From assembly GCA_016717655.1 (NCBI GenBank), contig JADKFC010000004.1, forward strand, positions 62,001 through 126,000: a stretch of DNA of 64,000 nt, in the 5' to 3' direction. A model generated the notes under the pieces. It saw only the letters and a list, made by a program, of their open reading frames with translations. It was not told the DNA's origin and made no database searches. Of this stretch, positions 47,743 through 55,224 are shown in pieces. The translations under genes and the position numbers were made by a program. Source of the stretch: Saprospiraceae bacterium. Lineage in GTDB: Bacteria > Bacteroidota > Bacteroidia > Chitinophagales > Saprospiraceae. Numbering within the stretch: position 1 is the stretch's first letter; each line of letters opens with the position of its first letter.

Positions 47743-50016
47743 TTATTTATGAATAGCAATGCTCTTATAAATTAAATCGCCCTTCTCCGAAATAACTTCT
47801 ATGACTTTTATGCCATTAGAGAAGGCCGATAAATCTATGGCACCATTATTCAAATTCAACGTGGTTCTCCTGCCGTCTACTTCAAGTATTGTAGCTGTCA
47901 ATAATTTCAAGCTGCTCTTGTAATACAAAATACTACCGGCAGGATTGGGGTAAATGAGCAATTGATTGGTGAATTCATGATGTTCACCTGAAATAATTTC
48001 AACCAACCCATCACAGTTTTCATCAATGGCATTGTTGATGATCTCTGTCGCTCCAGGATTAACCTCAATGTTGGTGTCATCACAATCCTGCGCTATGCCG
48101 TAGCCATCTCCATCCAGGTCGTCATCGAGGGTTGCCGTATTACAATCGTCATTGGTACCATTATAGGGTATTTCTGCTTTACCGGGATTTATTCCTGCAT
48201 CTTGATCATCACAATCCACAGAGGCTTTATACCCATCTCCATCATTGTCAAAATTCAATGCGCAACCCACCATGGTAGGATTAAAATCTACTTTAATAGG
48301 TTTGATGCCAAGCGAATAATTGGACAGTGTGGCCCCATAAGCGGTTGAGTCATTAAAAACAGAAAAATTGATTTCTGCCTTGCCACAGTTGGTCGCTGTA
48401 AAAGTATGAAAGTAGTCATTGGAATAGTAAATAGTATTTAATTCATCTACAATCCAACCGGCTTTTTCAGAGGCGAGTTTTATGGATTTAATTTTAAGTG
48501 GCGTAGGTATCAAGGTGTAGGTAACTCCCCCGTCTGTTGTTTCATATAGCTTACCATCTTTTGTGCCATATCCGGTGTTTTGATCAAAAAAGTGAGTAGC
48601 GTAAATACCATGAGGGTAAGTTTTAAAGGTCCAGGTGACGCCATTATCCACTGATTTTGCCTGACAATAATACCCACTTGGCTGCAAGCCATAATATCCA
48701 CTGCCGTACAAAACATTATTTCCCAAACTGGAAAAACCATATATCTGATAGCCGACAGCCAGGTTTATTTTTTCCCAAGTCTTTCCATAATCCAAGGTCC
48801 TGTAATACCAATATCTATAATTGCCTTCTGAAATCCAGGCTTCTCCATTTTTACCCGTGGCTCCATTAGATACATAATAGGATTCAGGAGCGCAAGCTAC
48901 CCAGCTAAGGCCACCATCTTCTGACAACAAGATTGACCTCTGGTCAGATGTAGTATTTTCATGGTTGCATAGTGCCAGCAACCGATTTTCATCCCACCAT
49001 ATAAAGTGATTAACCCTTCGACGCTTTCCATCTTCTGCCTGAACATTCAAAACGGTGTATGACTTACCCCCGTCAATGGTTTTTAAAACACGGTATTCGT
49101 CAGAAATAATTTCTATTTGAGGGGTAATACGATATCTTCTAAAATAAAATGTCATACTGTCGTGTCCGCCGCCTTCGATCCACGCATTTTCAGAACATAC
49201 ATTCAAAGGCTTAGATGTTTCTTTTGGCGTAGTTGCACAGCCGTTGTAGGCTTTAAGCGTTGCAGAATAACATCCGGTCTTTAAAAACTGGTGGCTAAAA
49301 TCCTTTGATACACTTTTTGTGCCGTCGCTCAATATCCATTCAAATATATTGGCATACTTGCTGATATTGGTAAATATTATAGTAGAATCGACCACCTCGT
49401 GCAAAAATTGTGGGTTGGGATGGATACACGTTGAAACGTCACATAAATTGGCAACATTTGGATTAACCCACAATTGTTCTGATCCCGCCTTTGCACATAT
49501 AAAATAGGTAGAACCTTCGAATGACCTGAAAGGATAAAAACCATATCTCAGGTCTCCCAAACCGGGAACAAAATGGGTGATATCTCCCTGAAAATAGATG
49601 GACAAATTTCTCAATACATATTTTGGCCTCACTTCTCCATTTAACAATTGGATGGTCGTAATAGAGTCAATTACATTGTTAAAAAAAGTGCCCATTTTTA
49701 TTGTGTCACCGGCATTCAGATTAAAATCAAAATATAGACTATTATCGTTAGGGGTGGCAGCTGAATAGATCTTATTTTCTTTAAACAAAAGCACCGATTC
49801 GAAGTGTGTTCTTGTACCTCTGAAATAAACCTTGACACCAGTAGTGTCGTCTTCCCTGCGATCAAAATAAACACCAGATTTAGTATCTACCTCGTATACA
49901 TTGCCGTTACCCGAACCTACAACCAGCCCGGGGATGGTATAATAATCGATGATATTCTGAGAAAAACAGGGTTGAAAAAATAATAGGATGGGCAGAAAGA
50001 ATACAAGTCTTTTCAT
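47743..50016 (-). CDS. Exported BNR/PKD protein with MopE-like repeats and T9SS type A domain
   Basis: 757-aa surface protein. After a signal peptide (ends CFSQN) comes a beta-rich domain and a PKD-like stretch (FEWILSDGTKSVSK). A YCF48/BNR-type propeller follows with repeats such as LSEDGGLSWVACA, LDYGKTWEKI and TTDGGVTYTLI. Two MopE-like metal-binding repeats come next (DNDGDGYKASVDCDDQDAGI and the following DGDGYGIAQDCDDTN unit, each with a PG-x-EI spacing). A type A sorting domain (QLLIYPNPAGSILYY) ends the protein. A promoter matching the Bacteroidota pattern lies just upstream. Confidence 0.8.
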   Translation of the reverse strand: MKRLVFFLPILLFFQPCFSQNIIDYYTIPGLVVGSGNGNVYEVDTKSGVYFDRREDDTTGVKVYFRGTRTHFESVLLFKENKIYSAATPNDNSLYFDFNLNAGDTIKMGTFFNNVIDSITTIQLLNGEVRPKYVLRNLSIYFQGDITHFVPGLGDLRYGFYPFRSFEGSTYFICAKAGSEQLWVNPNVANLCDVSTCIHPNPQFLHEVVDSTIIFTNISKYANIFEWILSDGTKSVSKDFSHQFLKTGCYSATLKAYNGCATTPKETSKPLNVCSENAWIEGGGHDSMTFYFRRYRITPQIEIISDEYRVLKTIDGGKSYTVLNVQAEDGKRRRVNHFIWWDENRLLALCNHENTTSDQRSILLSEDGGLSWVACAPESYYVSNGATGKNGEAWISEGNYRYWYYRTLDYGKTWEKINLAVGYQIYGFSSLGNNVLYGSGYYGLQPSGYYCQAKSVDNGVTWTFKTYPHGIYATHFFDQNTGYGTKDGKLYETTDGGVTYTLIPTPLKIKSIKLASEKAGWIVDELNTIYYSNDYFHTFTATNCGKAEINFSVFNDSTAYGATLSNYSLGIKPIKVDFNPTMVGCALNFDNDGDGYKASVDCDDQDAGINPGKAEIPYNGTNDDCNTATLDDDLDGDGYGIAQDCDDTNIEVNPGATEIINNAIDENCDGLVEIISGEHHEFTNQLLIYPNPAGSILYYKSSLKLLTATILEVDGRRTTLNLNNGAIDLSAFSNGIKVIEVISEKGDLIYKSIAIHK

Positions 50017-50038
50017 GGCACATATTTTATATTCAATA

Positions 50039-50069
50039 CAAATATAATGTGTAATGTGCTTATTTACAA
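50039..50069 (-). promoter_or_regulatory. Promoter of the BNR/PKD T9SS cargo gene
   Basis: On the minus strand, TTG (50069-50067) and TATATTTG (50046-50039) are 20 bases apart, matching -33 and -7. Confidence 0.55.
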
Positions 50070-50100
50070 CAAAAATAATCCCAAATGCAGTTGTGATTTA

Positions 50101-50727
50101 TCAAATGGAGACCTCCAATTGCTGAAACAAGTCTTCAAAAATATAAAGTACATCCTGCTTATTGGCCAAGAGACACAGGTTTTGCTGAAACAAATAAGTC
50201 TCCTCATTTTTCAACAACTTAGCCCAAAGTTGTCCTATTTCTTCTTTGCTGTAGCTGGATTTGATATCAGAAGGAATAATTACTTTTTGCTGCAAGCCGG
50301 CCAGAATCAGCTGGGAGGTCAGGTCTCGGATTTTTTGAATTTTGGCTTCCACTTCCTGTTTGTTGTATGTAAAGTAATCACACAACTCATTAATGATCCG
50401 GTAACAAATTTTTCTTATAAAGGTACTTTTGTAAAGTTTTACACTTTCAAGAGAGAGCGGATCTATGCCTTGTTGCGCCGTTTTTAAAGTAGACTGCAGC
50501 GACAATGCTTTTTTTAACATTTCCTGATCGTTGTACTCTCTGGCATGATTTGAAATTTTTAACAGCACCGACATTAGCGCGGCATCCAAACCCAATTTAT
50601 GATTGTTGTACAGGTCAAACACATGGTCCAGGTCGCCGTCAACCGAATTCAAATAGTCTATTTTAAATATCAAAACTCTTTTATCATGAGGGCTGCTATT
50701 CAAATTCAACAATCTTTTTGATCTCAT
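50101..50727 (-). CDS. Uncharacterised protein of the caspase/DUF2589 cassette
   Basis: A roughly 208-aa predicted helical, cytoplasmic protein with no family I recognise. It has no signal peptide or membrane helix, and is rich in Leu, Lys, Asn and Gln. A central helical part (TFIRKICYRIINELCDYF) is flanked by coiled-coil-like segments. The frame is open from 50814, but bases 50727-50814 overlap a better coding frame of the preceding gene, so ATG 50727 is preferred. It starts 32 bases before that gene's predicted stop at 50696. It ends the minus-strand cassette with the metacaspase. The context, not the sequence, suggests a role together with that protease. Confidence 0.6.
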   Translation of the reverse strand: MRSKRLLNLNSSPHDKRVLIFKIDYLNSVDGDLDHVFDLYNNHKLGLDAALMSVLLKISNHAREYNDQEMLKKALSLQSTLKTAQQGIDPLSLESVKLYKSTFIRKICYRIINELCDYFTYNKQEVEAKIQKIRDLTSQLILAGLQQKVIIPSDIKSSYSKEEIGQLWAKLLKNEETYLFQQNLCLLANKQDVLYIFEDLFQQLEVSI

Positions 50728-51489
50728 CTCCTTCTTTGACGCTGTGTACAAAAAGGCCCTCTTCATTGATTTTTGCCTTAATTTGAAAGACAGAAAATTC
50801 ATTGGAACCCGCATGCACCTTGTGTGTTTCCGGATCTACCAACAGGTTTTTTAAATACATTATTTACTACGATGGTATCTTCCAACACCTTTGCTAAAAT
50901 TTTACTTTCCAGCGTATCCAGAATTTCCTGGAGTTTGTGTTCTGGCTTTATCTGTGCCTCGGTGATCTGGTTGTCTTTCAAGTGTTCCAAAAAACAGATT
51001 TTCTGTATACACTTTAACAATGTTTTCGGGTTGACTCTGCACTGCATTATTAACGAGCTGCACATAAAATTCAGTCAATAAAGGTGAGATATCACGGGTG
51101 GATCCACCCGAAGGTCTGAAAATGCTGCTCCTGATTATGTCAATGTTAAGGCTGGGTTTCAACACTGTAATTCCTGCCCCTCCGCTTGCCTGTTTCTTCA
51201 TTCTGATTTTCAGGTTTTGCAGTGCCAGGCTCAATTCACCCTTTATAAATTTATAAAAAAACTCCTGCTCAGTAGTAAATCTGATGGTAGTTTGATACTT
51301 GGCACCAGATATCATTACCGGTATGTTTAATTCCATTTCAGGAATCCTGAATCTTGCCACGGGAAAGTGTTTTAATATTTCGTCTTTGGCAAATTCCTGG
51401 GCCTGTTCAGCAACGTAATGGTCGAGGTTGATTCGTGCACGGGTAACCTCGGTATAAAGAAAACTCAGATAATCTGACAATGTAATCAT
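50696..51489 (-). CDS. Uncharacterised protein next to DUF2589 (two frameshifts)
   Basis: Conserved-looking cytoplasmic protein, reconstructed as 263 aa. It begins MITLSDYLSFLYTEV and continues with RARINLDHYVAEQAQEFAK. Two single-base insertions break it. Removing one base from the run at 50989-50994 joins VKVYTENLF to LEHLKDNQITEAQI. Removing one base from the run at 50845-50850 joins NVFK to NLLVDPETHKVHAGSNEF and reaches a stop at 50696. Both repairs are needed and give an exact reading frame. The start at 51489 is preferred because an upstream frame start at 51528 lies inside a terminator-like hairpin. It is next to the DUF2589 gene, and the two may form a complex. Function unknown. Confidence 0.6.
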
Positions 51490-51513
51490 ACGCTGTTTTT
51501 TTAAATGGTAAAT

Positions 51514-51540
51514 AAGGCCACAAGACATTCCTGTGGCCTT
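51514..51540 (-). terminator. Terminator-like hairpin inside the caspase/DUF2589 cassette
   Basis: AAGGCCACA (51514-51522) pairs perfectly with TGTGGCCTT (51532-51540) around a 9-base loop. On the minus strand it is followed by TTATTTA. The T-tract is weak, so partial termination or attenuation between the DUF2589 gene and the next gene is likely. Confidence 0.6.
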
Positions 51541-51555
51541 TAATCAAAATCGTCA

Positions 51556-52269
51556 TCATTTTAGCATTCCCAGAATCTCTTCGAGGCCTCTTGGAATTTC
51601 ATCCTGAACAGCCTTCATTTTGATATCAAGTGCGTACTCCTTTTCCACTTTGACACCCGATGTGGATTGTCGTTGATAAGAAGCGGATACCTTAAAACTA
51701 ATTGGGCCCCATCCGCCTTTGGCGTCAACCGTAATACCCAGTTTGTCTGTTACCTCCTTTGATTCGACAGAATTGAGTTTGGCTTTAAAACTAATATCTA
51801 CATATTCTATTCGAAGCGATGGAACCTGGACCATGGTCAAAAGAGGCACTTTGATGTATTTGGTCGTTTTCTTTTCAGTTGCTGCGGCTGTACTTCCTTC
51901 AGGAGGTGGCACAATTTCGATTTGTTCGTGGGTAAAATCAACGTATACCAATTCCTTTTTAGCATTGGCGCCCGTGCCCACTGTTTTAAAACCCACGTTA
52001 TTGATGAAGTCAATGGAGGCCAAAGAGGAGGCCACCTGAGCATCCACTGCAGCCTGTAAAGGACCTCCCAGCATTTTTCGAAAATCGATGTTGGCCAGCT
52101 CTGAGGTCATAGCGGCAGAATTGGGGTCTCTACTGTTTCTTGATGCAGTGTTGTTCGTTCGCACTACTGATTTAATTTCCACCGAAGCGTCGGCGGCCTT
52201 TGGCAGGTCGCGCTTTTGGGGTGGTGCTGCGGGTCGCTTAACGGCAACCCTTTTTGTTGTCTTTGCCAT
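51556..52269 (-). CDS. DUF2589 protein
   Basis: 237-aa cytoplasmic protein of the DUF2589 family. The N-terminal 60 residues are basic and low complexity (KRVAVKRPAAPPQKRD). The family blocks follow: MLGGPLQAAVDAQVASSLAS at about residue 65, VPLLTMVQVPSLRIEYVDIS at about 145, and a C-terminal beta-rich part with SFKVSASYQRQSTSGVKVEK and YALDIKMKAVQ before a Leu-rich end. It follows the metacaspase gene by 17 bases. DUF2589 has no known function. The low-complexity tail may be a linker or a cleavage substrate for the neighbouring protease; that is inference. Confidence 0.75.
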   Translation of the reverse strand: MAKTTKRVAVKRPAAPPQKRDLPKAADASVEIKSVVRTNNTASRNSRDPNSAAMTSELANIDFRKMLGGPLQAAVDAQVASSLASIDFINNVGFKTVGTGANAKKELVYVDFTHEQIEIVPPPEGSTAAATEKKTTKYIKVPLLTMVQVPSLRIEYVDISFKAKLNSVESKEVTDKLGITVDAKGGWGPISFKVSASYQRQSTSGVKVEKEYALDIKMKAVQDEIPRGLEEILGMLK

Positions 52270-52286
52270 TCCTTTTACTTTATATG

Positions 52287-53123
52287 TTATTGAAAAATAT
52301 TTTGTTTGAATTCAGCAGAAACAGATTCTACCTGATTGGTCTGGTTTTGGCCAAAATTAAGGAGGGCTGTCTTCACTTGAGCATCCAGTTTTCTCCTGGT
52401 AATTATGCCACTGGTGGCACGCAATACCCTACAGAAACAATAGGTAAAATGTCCCCTTTGCATGCCTCCTATATTGCTTTCGTAGCTGAGTTGAGCATCT
52501 CTGCACGCCGCCCATAAAGTATGGTTCATGTTGGCTACCGGCACCAACGCCCTCATGGCAAGCGGCTCATCCATGTTCATACTATTTACGGCATAAAACT
52601 CGTCTTCCAGGCTTGGCGGAAGCATTCTTACTCTTAGATCTGAGGGTTCAACGGAGATGCCAAAAGGATTGAAATCTTTGGTTCCTGTACCGGAATGACA
52701 ACAATCAAAAATTACTTCAAGGTTTACCTTGGGCTTAAGGTATTGATCAAACAGGCTTTTGAAATCGTCGTCTTTCAAATAACCCGCTACCGGATAATCA
52801 TGGGGCACAATGGCTTCATCCACCCCGTCAATTTCCAGCTCTGGCCCAATATTAGCTACTTGAGTGCCATGTCCTGAGTAATAAAACACCAGCGAATCAC
52901 CCGCCTTACAGCCCATCAGCAACCACTTCAGGTATTTCAGAATTTTGGCCTTGGTGGCATTCTGATTGGTCAGAATTCGGATGTTGGTCGGAGAAAATCC
53001 GCAAATGACCAGTGTATTGGCCATGTCTCTGGCATCATTTACACATCCCGCCAAATCAGGTCCACCGTCTCCAATTGGTGAATAATCGTTGATGCCTACT
53101 ACAACTGCTTTTTTAGTTGCCAT
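52287..53123 (-). CDS. Metacaspase-like C14 peptidase
   Basis: Caspase-fold protease of the C14 family (278 aa), with no signal peptide. The N-terminal strand KKAVVVGINDY and the large-subunit blocks are clear. The catalytic dyad is intact: His85 in FYYSGHGTQ and Cys142 in FDCCHSGT. The Asp-rich segment YLKDDDFKSLFDQYL is in the usual substrate/Ca region. The small-subunit part carries ACRDAQLSYES. There is no prodomain, effector or transmembrane segment, so it probably cleaves a partner encoded nearby. It is the first gene of the cassette with DUF2589 and two unknown proteins. Its own promoter has a well-spaced -33/-7 pair. Substrate and trigger are unknown. Confidence 0.88.
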   Translation of the reverse strand: MATKKAVVVGINDYSPIGDGGPDLAGCVNDARDMANTLVICGFSPTNIRILTNQNATKAKILKYLKWLLMGCKAGDSLVFYYSGHGTQVANIGPELEIDGVDEAIVPHDYPVAGYLKDDDFKSLFDQYLKPKVNLEVIFDCCHSGTGTKDFNPFGISVEPSDLRVRMLPPSLEDEFYAVNSMNMDEPLAMRALVPVANMNHTLWAACRDAQLSYESNIGGMQRGHFTYCFCRVLRATSGIITRRKLDAQVKTALLNFGQNQTNQVESVSAEFKQNIFQ

Positions 53124-53177
53124 AAATATTTTTTTTGATGGTTAAATAATTGCTTTACCCGGCCTATGCCGACCTGA

Positions 53178-53210
53178 CAAATGTATTTTCATCTTTAGAG
53201 TAGGGAACAA
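53178..53210 (-). promoter_or_regulatory. Promoter of the caspase/DUF2589 cassette
   Basis: On the minus strand, TTG (53210-53208) and TACATTTG (53185-53178) are 22 bases apart, matching -33/-7. The predicted leader is about 45 bases. An imperfect G-rich inverted repeat with a G7 run (53211-53243) sits just upstream and might hold a regulator site. Confidence 0.5.
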
Positions 53211-53374
53211 GGAAAATTCCGCTGCTGCGGGGGGGATTTTTCCGGATATGCTGACTAAAATAAATCTCTTGCTTTTCCCAAACCTATGAAACAAGTGTAT
53301 AATTCTATAAATGGGGGTGGTCTTCTAAAATTTTGTAGTTACAATTTGTTTATTTTACATGAAAATAAAATTAT

Positions 53375-54007
53375 ATGTCACTCTTCCGACTCGCATTATG
53401 GGTGTGTATCTTCTCCTTCCTCGTTTCTTCGATGTCTGGTCAAAATCTTACGTCCGACACCATACAAGACTCTACTTTAAGAGATAAGATTCCTTTCTCA
53501 GAGTTTTCCTTCAGCCGCAAATTTGACCACGAGGTTGTAGCTGGTAATAAGCGCTATTATGATTTTGGCATCACCCTCAATGTCTTCAAAGTTGATATTA
53601 ACGCAGCCACTACTTTCGGCATCAGTCCCTTCTTAGATATCCACGTGGTAGACAACAAAGGGTACAACAAATATGGCTTTCGTGTTTATACGGAAATTAA
53701 GTCTACCACAGAGTCAAGTTACAAACTGGCCCTTGGACCCGCCCGTTACAATGACTTTAGTTCCGGTTTTCCATCTAAAAAAGTTGAGCCCCTGGGCTTC
53801 ACCAGTGAATTTAGTTATTTTATCAGTCCCCACTTTGGTCTTACCACTAGGTGGGATCTCCTTCAAATCACATCTCTCAACACCACTAAAACTATTTCAG
53901 ATGTTTCTATTGGTATCAAGGTACGGCCCACCGGGCTGGTAAGTGTGCTCGGCTACTTATTTGGTCTGGGATCGATGGGTTTTAATGGGATTTTGAGAAG
54001 TCAGTGA
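53375..54007 (+). CDS. Exported hypothetical outer-membrane-barrel-like protein
   Basis: 210-aa protein with a signal peptide (about residues 1-22, ends SMSGQ). The rest has alternating strand patterns with many aromatic residues (FSYFISPHFGLTTRWDLL). This fits a small outer-membrane beta barrel. No family recognised. It is divergent from the caspase cassette and may or may not be related to it. No sorting domain is present. Confidence 0.5.
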   Translation: MSLFRLALWVCIFSFLVSSMSGQNLTSDTIQDSTLRDKIPFSEFSFSRKFDHEVVAGNKRYYDFGITLNVFKVDINAATTFGISPFLDIHVVDNKGYNKYGFRVYTEIKSTTESSYKLALGPARYNDFSSGFPSKKVEPLGFTSEFSYFISPHFGLTTRWDLLQITSLNTTKTISDVSIGIKVRPTGLVSVLGYLFGLGSMGFNGILRSQ

Positions 54008-54467
54008 GATAAGAACATTGGCAAAATGGGCGGTTCAACTCATCGTGATACGTTGATGCACTTCTTTATCTTGTCTAATTCACGATGAAGCGCACTTCTT
54101 TTTACTTATGTACTCAACTTCTGAATTAGAACAGACAAAGAGATCGATTGTGGTGGCTTAATACTTGGGGCTTAGATCTTTGTTTAGAATAAACCTTTGG
54201 TGTTGACAAAGTCAAAGATCTACCTCCAATAAAGATTATAGCTTGTAAAAGCAATATTTTAATTTGTAACCTGTAATAGTTGGTTTGTTTACTTTTTTCT
54301 GAAGTAACTCCAAAGGGTTAGACTACCCATATTGATATGCAGGTGGGTAAAGACTTATGTGATAGACATGCCTTTTAAAAAAAAGGTGCACTTGTGACGC
54401 GATTGATTTTCTGTTTTTACAATCGATTGTAAGATCAAGTCTCATCCATTGCAATTACATTGCAACT
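54008..54467. other. Intergenic stretch with a 10-bp inverted repeat
   Basis: No gene is seen in 460 bases. One perfect inverted repeat (TAGATCTTTG at 54173-54182, CAAAGATCTA at 54213-54222, 30-base loop) is present. Three ATTGCAA words at 54448, 54459 and 54470 are spaced 11 bases apart, the last overlapping the stop codon of the regulator gene. Their meaning is unclear. Confidence 0.45.
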
Positions 54468-55211
54468 TTATTGCAACAGCATTTTCATTAGATCAGCTTT
54501 TTTTCTTCGTGACACATCGATTATTTTGCCATTAGCCAGTACTACCTGGCCACCTTCTCCTTTGATGTAACGAGTAATAAAACTAACATTGACCAGATGA
54601 GAATTATGCAATCTAATAAACCGTTCCTCTTCCAACTGATCTTCAAATTCCTTCAGTGTTCTGGATGCCAATATTTTACGGTTTTCGGTAAAATGCAATA
54701 ATGTATAATTTGAGTCTGCATCTAAATGGATCAGTTCATTCAAATCAAAAAAACTAAAGCCGTCTAAAGTAGGGATGGCAATTTTGTTAAAATTTTTGAT
54801 GCTTTTTTGTGAATTTAATGTGAGTACTTCTAGCTGTCCCGAGACATCAGCTGTCTTTAAATTGCGTATCCTGGAAATTGCAGCTTTAAGTTCTTCAATA
54901 TCGATTGGTTTTAATAAATAGTCAAAGGCTGCAAATTTTATGGCTTTAATTGCATATTGGTTGTAAGCAGTGGTAAAGATTAAATGGAAGTTCTTCTCAT
55001 TTAATTTATTAAGCATTTCAAAGCCATTTATTCCCGGCATTTCTATATCCAGAAAGACGACATCAGGACGCAAGGACTCAATCATTGATTTACCATTCTC
55101 ACCACCATCTGCCTCTCCTATTACCACAACATCAGGGCAGTGATCAGCCAGTTTTTGTCGGAGTACCAATCTTCCCTTTTCCTCGTCATCAATTATTAAA
55201 GCAGTGAGCAT
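54468..55211 (-). CDS. LytTR-family response regulator (second system)
   Basis: 247-aa regulator. The receiver domain has the Asp in VVFLDIEMPGINGF, Thr in IFTTAYNQYAIKAI and Lys in LLKPI. The LytTR DNA-binding domain starts near residue 145 and includes RLHNSHLVNVSFI. The partner propeller kinase gene lies 13 bases upstream. The organisation matches the pair at 40777-44614. Confidence 0.92.
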   Translation of the reverse strand: MLTALIIDDEEKGRLVLRQKLADHCPDVVVIGEADGGENGKSMIESLRPDVVFLDIEMPGINGFEMLNKLNEKNFHLIFTTAYNQYAIKAIKFAAFDYLLKPIDIEELKAAISRIRNLKTADVSGQLEVLTLNSQKSIKNFNKIAIPTLDGFSFFDLNELIHLDADSNYTLLHFTENRKILASRTLKEFEDQLEEERFIRLHNSHLVNVSFITRYIKGEGGQVVLANGKIIDVSRRKKADLMKMLLQ

Positions 55212-55224
55212 ATGGTTGTTGTAT

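Noticed and set aside
50799..51065. Separate small gene at 50799-51065
   Set aside because: It is the middle part of the frameshifted cassette protein; removing one base from the run at 50989-50994 joins it to the preceding frame.
54448..54480. Three ATTGCAA words at 11-base spacing
   Set aside because: The last overlaps the stop codon of the regulator gene and the words are short and AT-rich; no palindrome is formed, so chance is likely.
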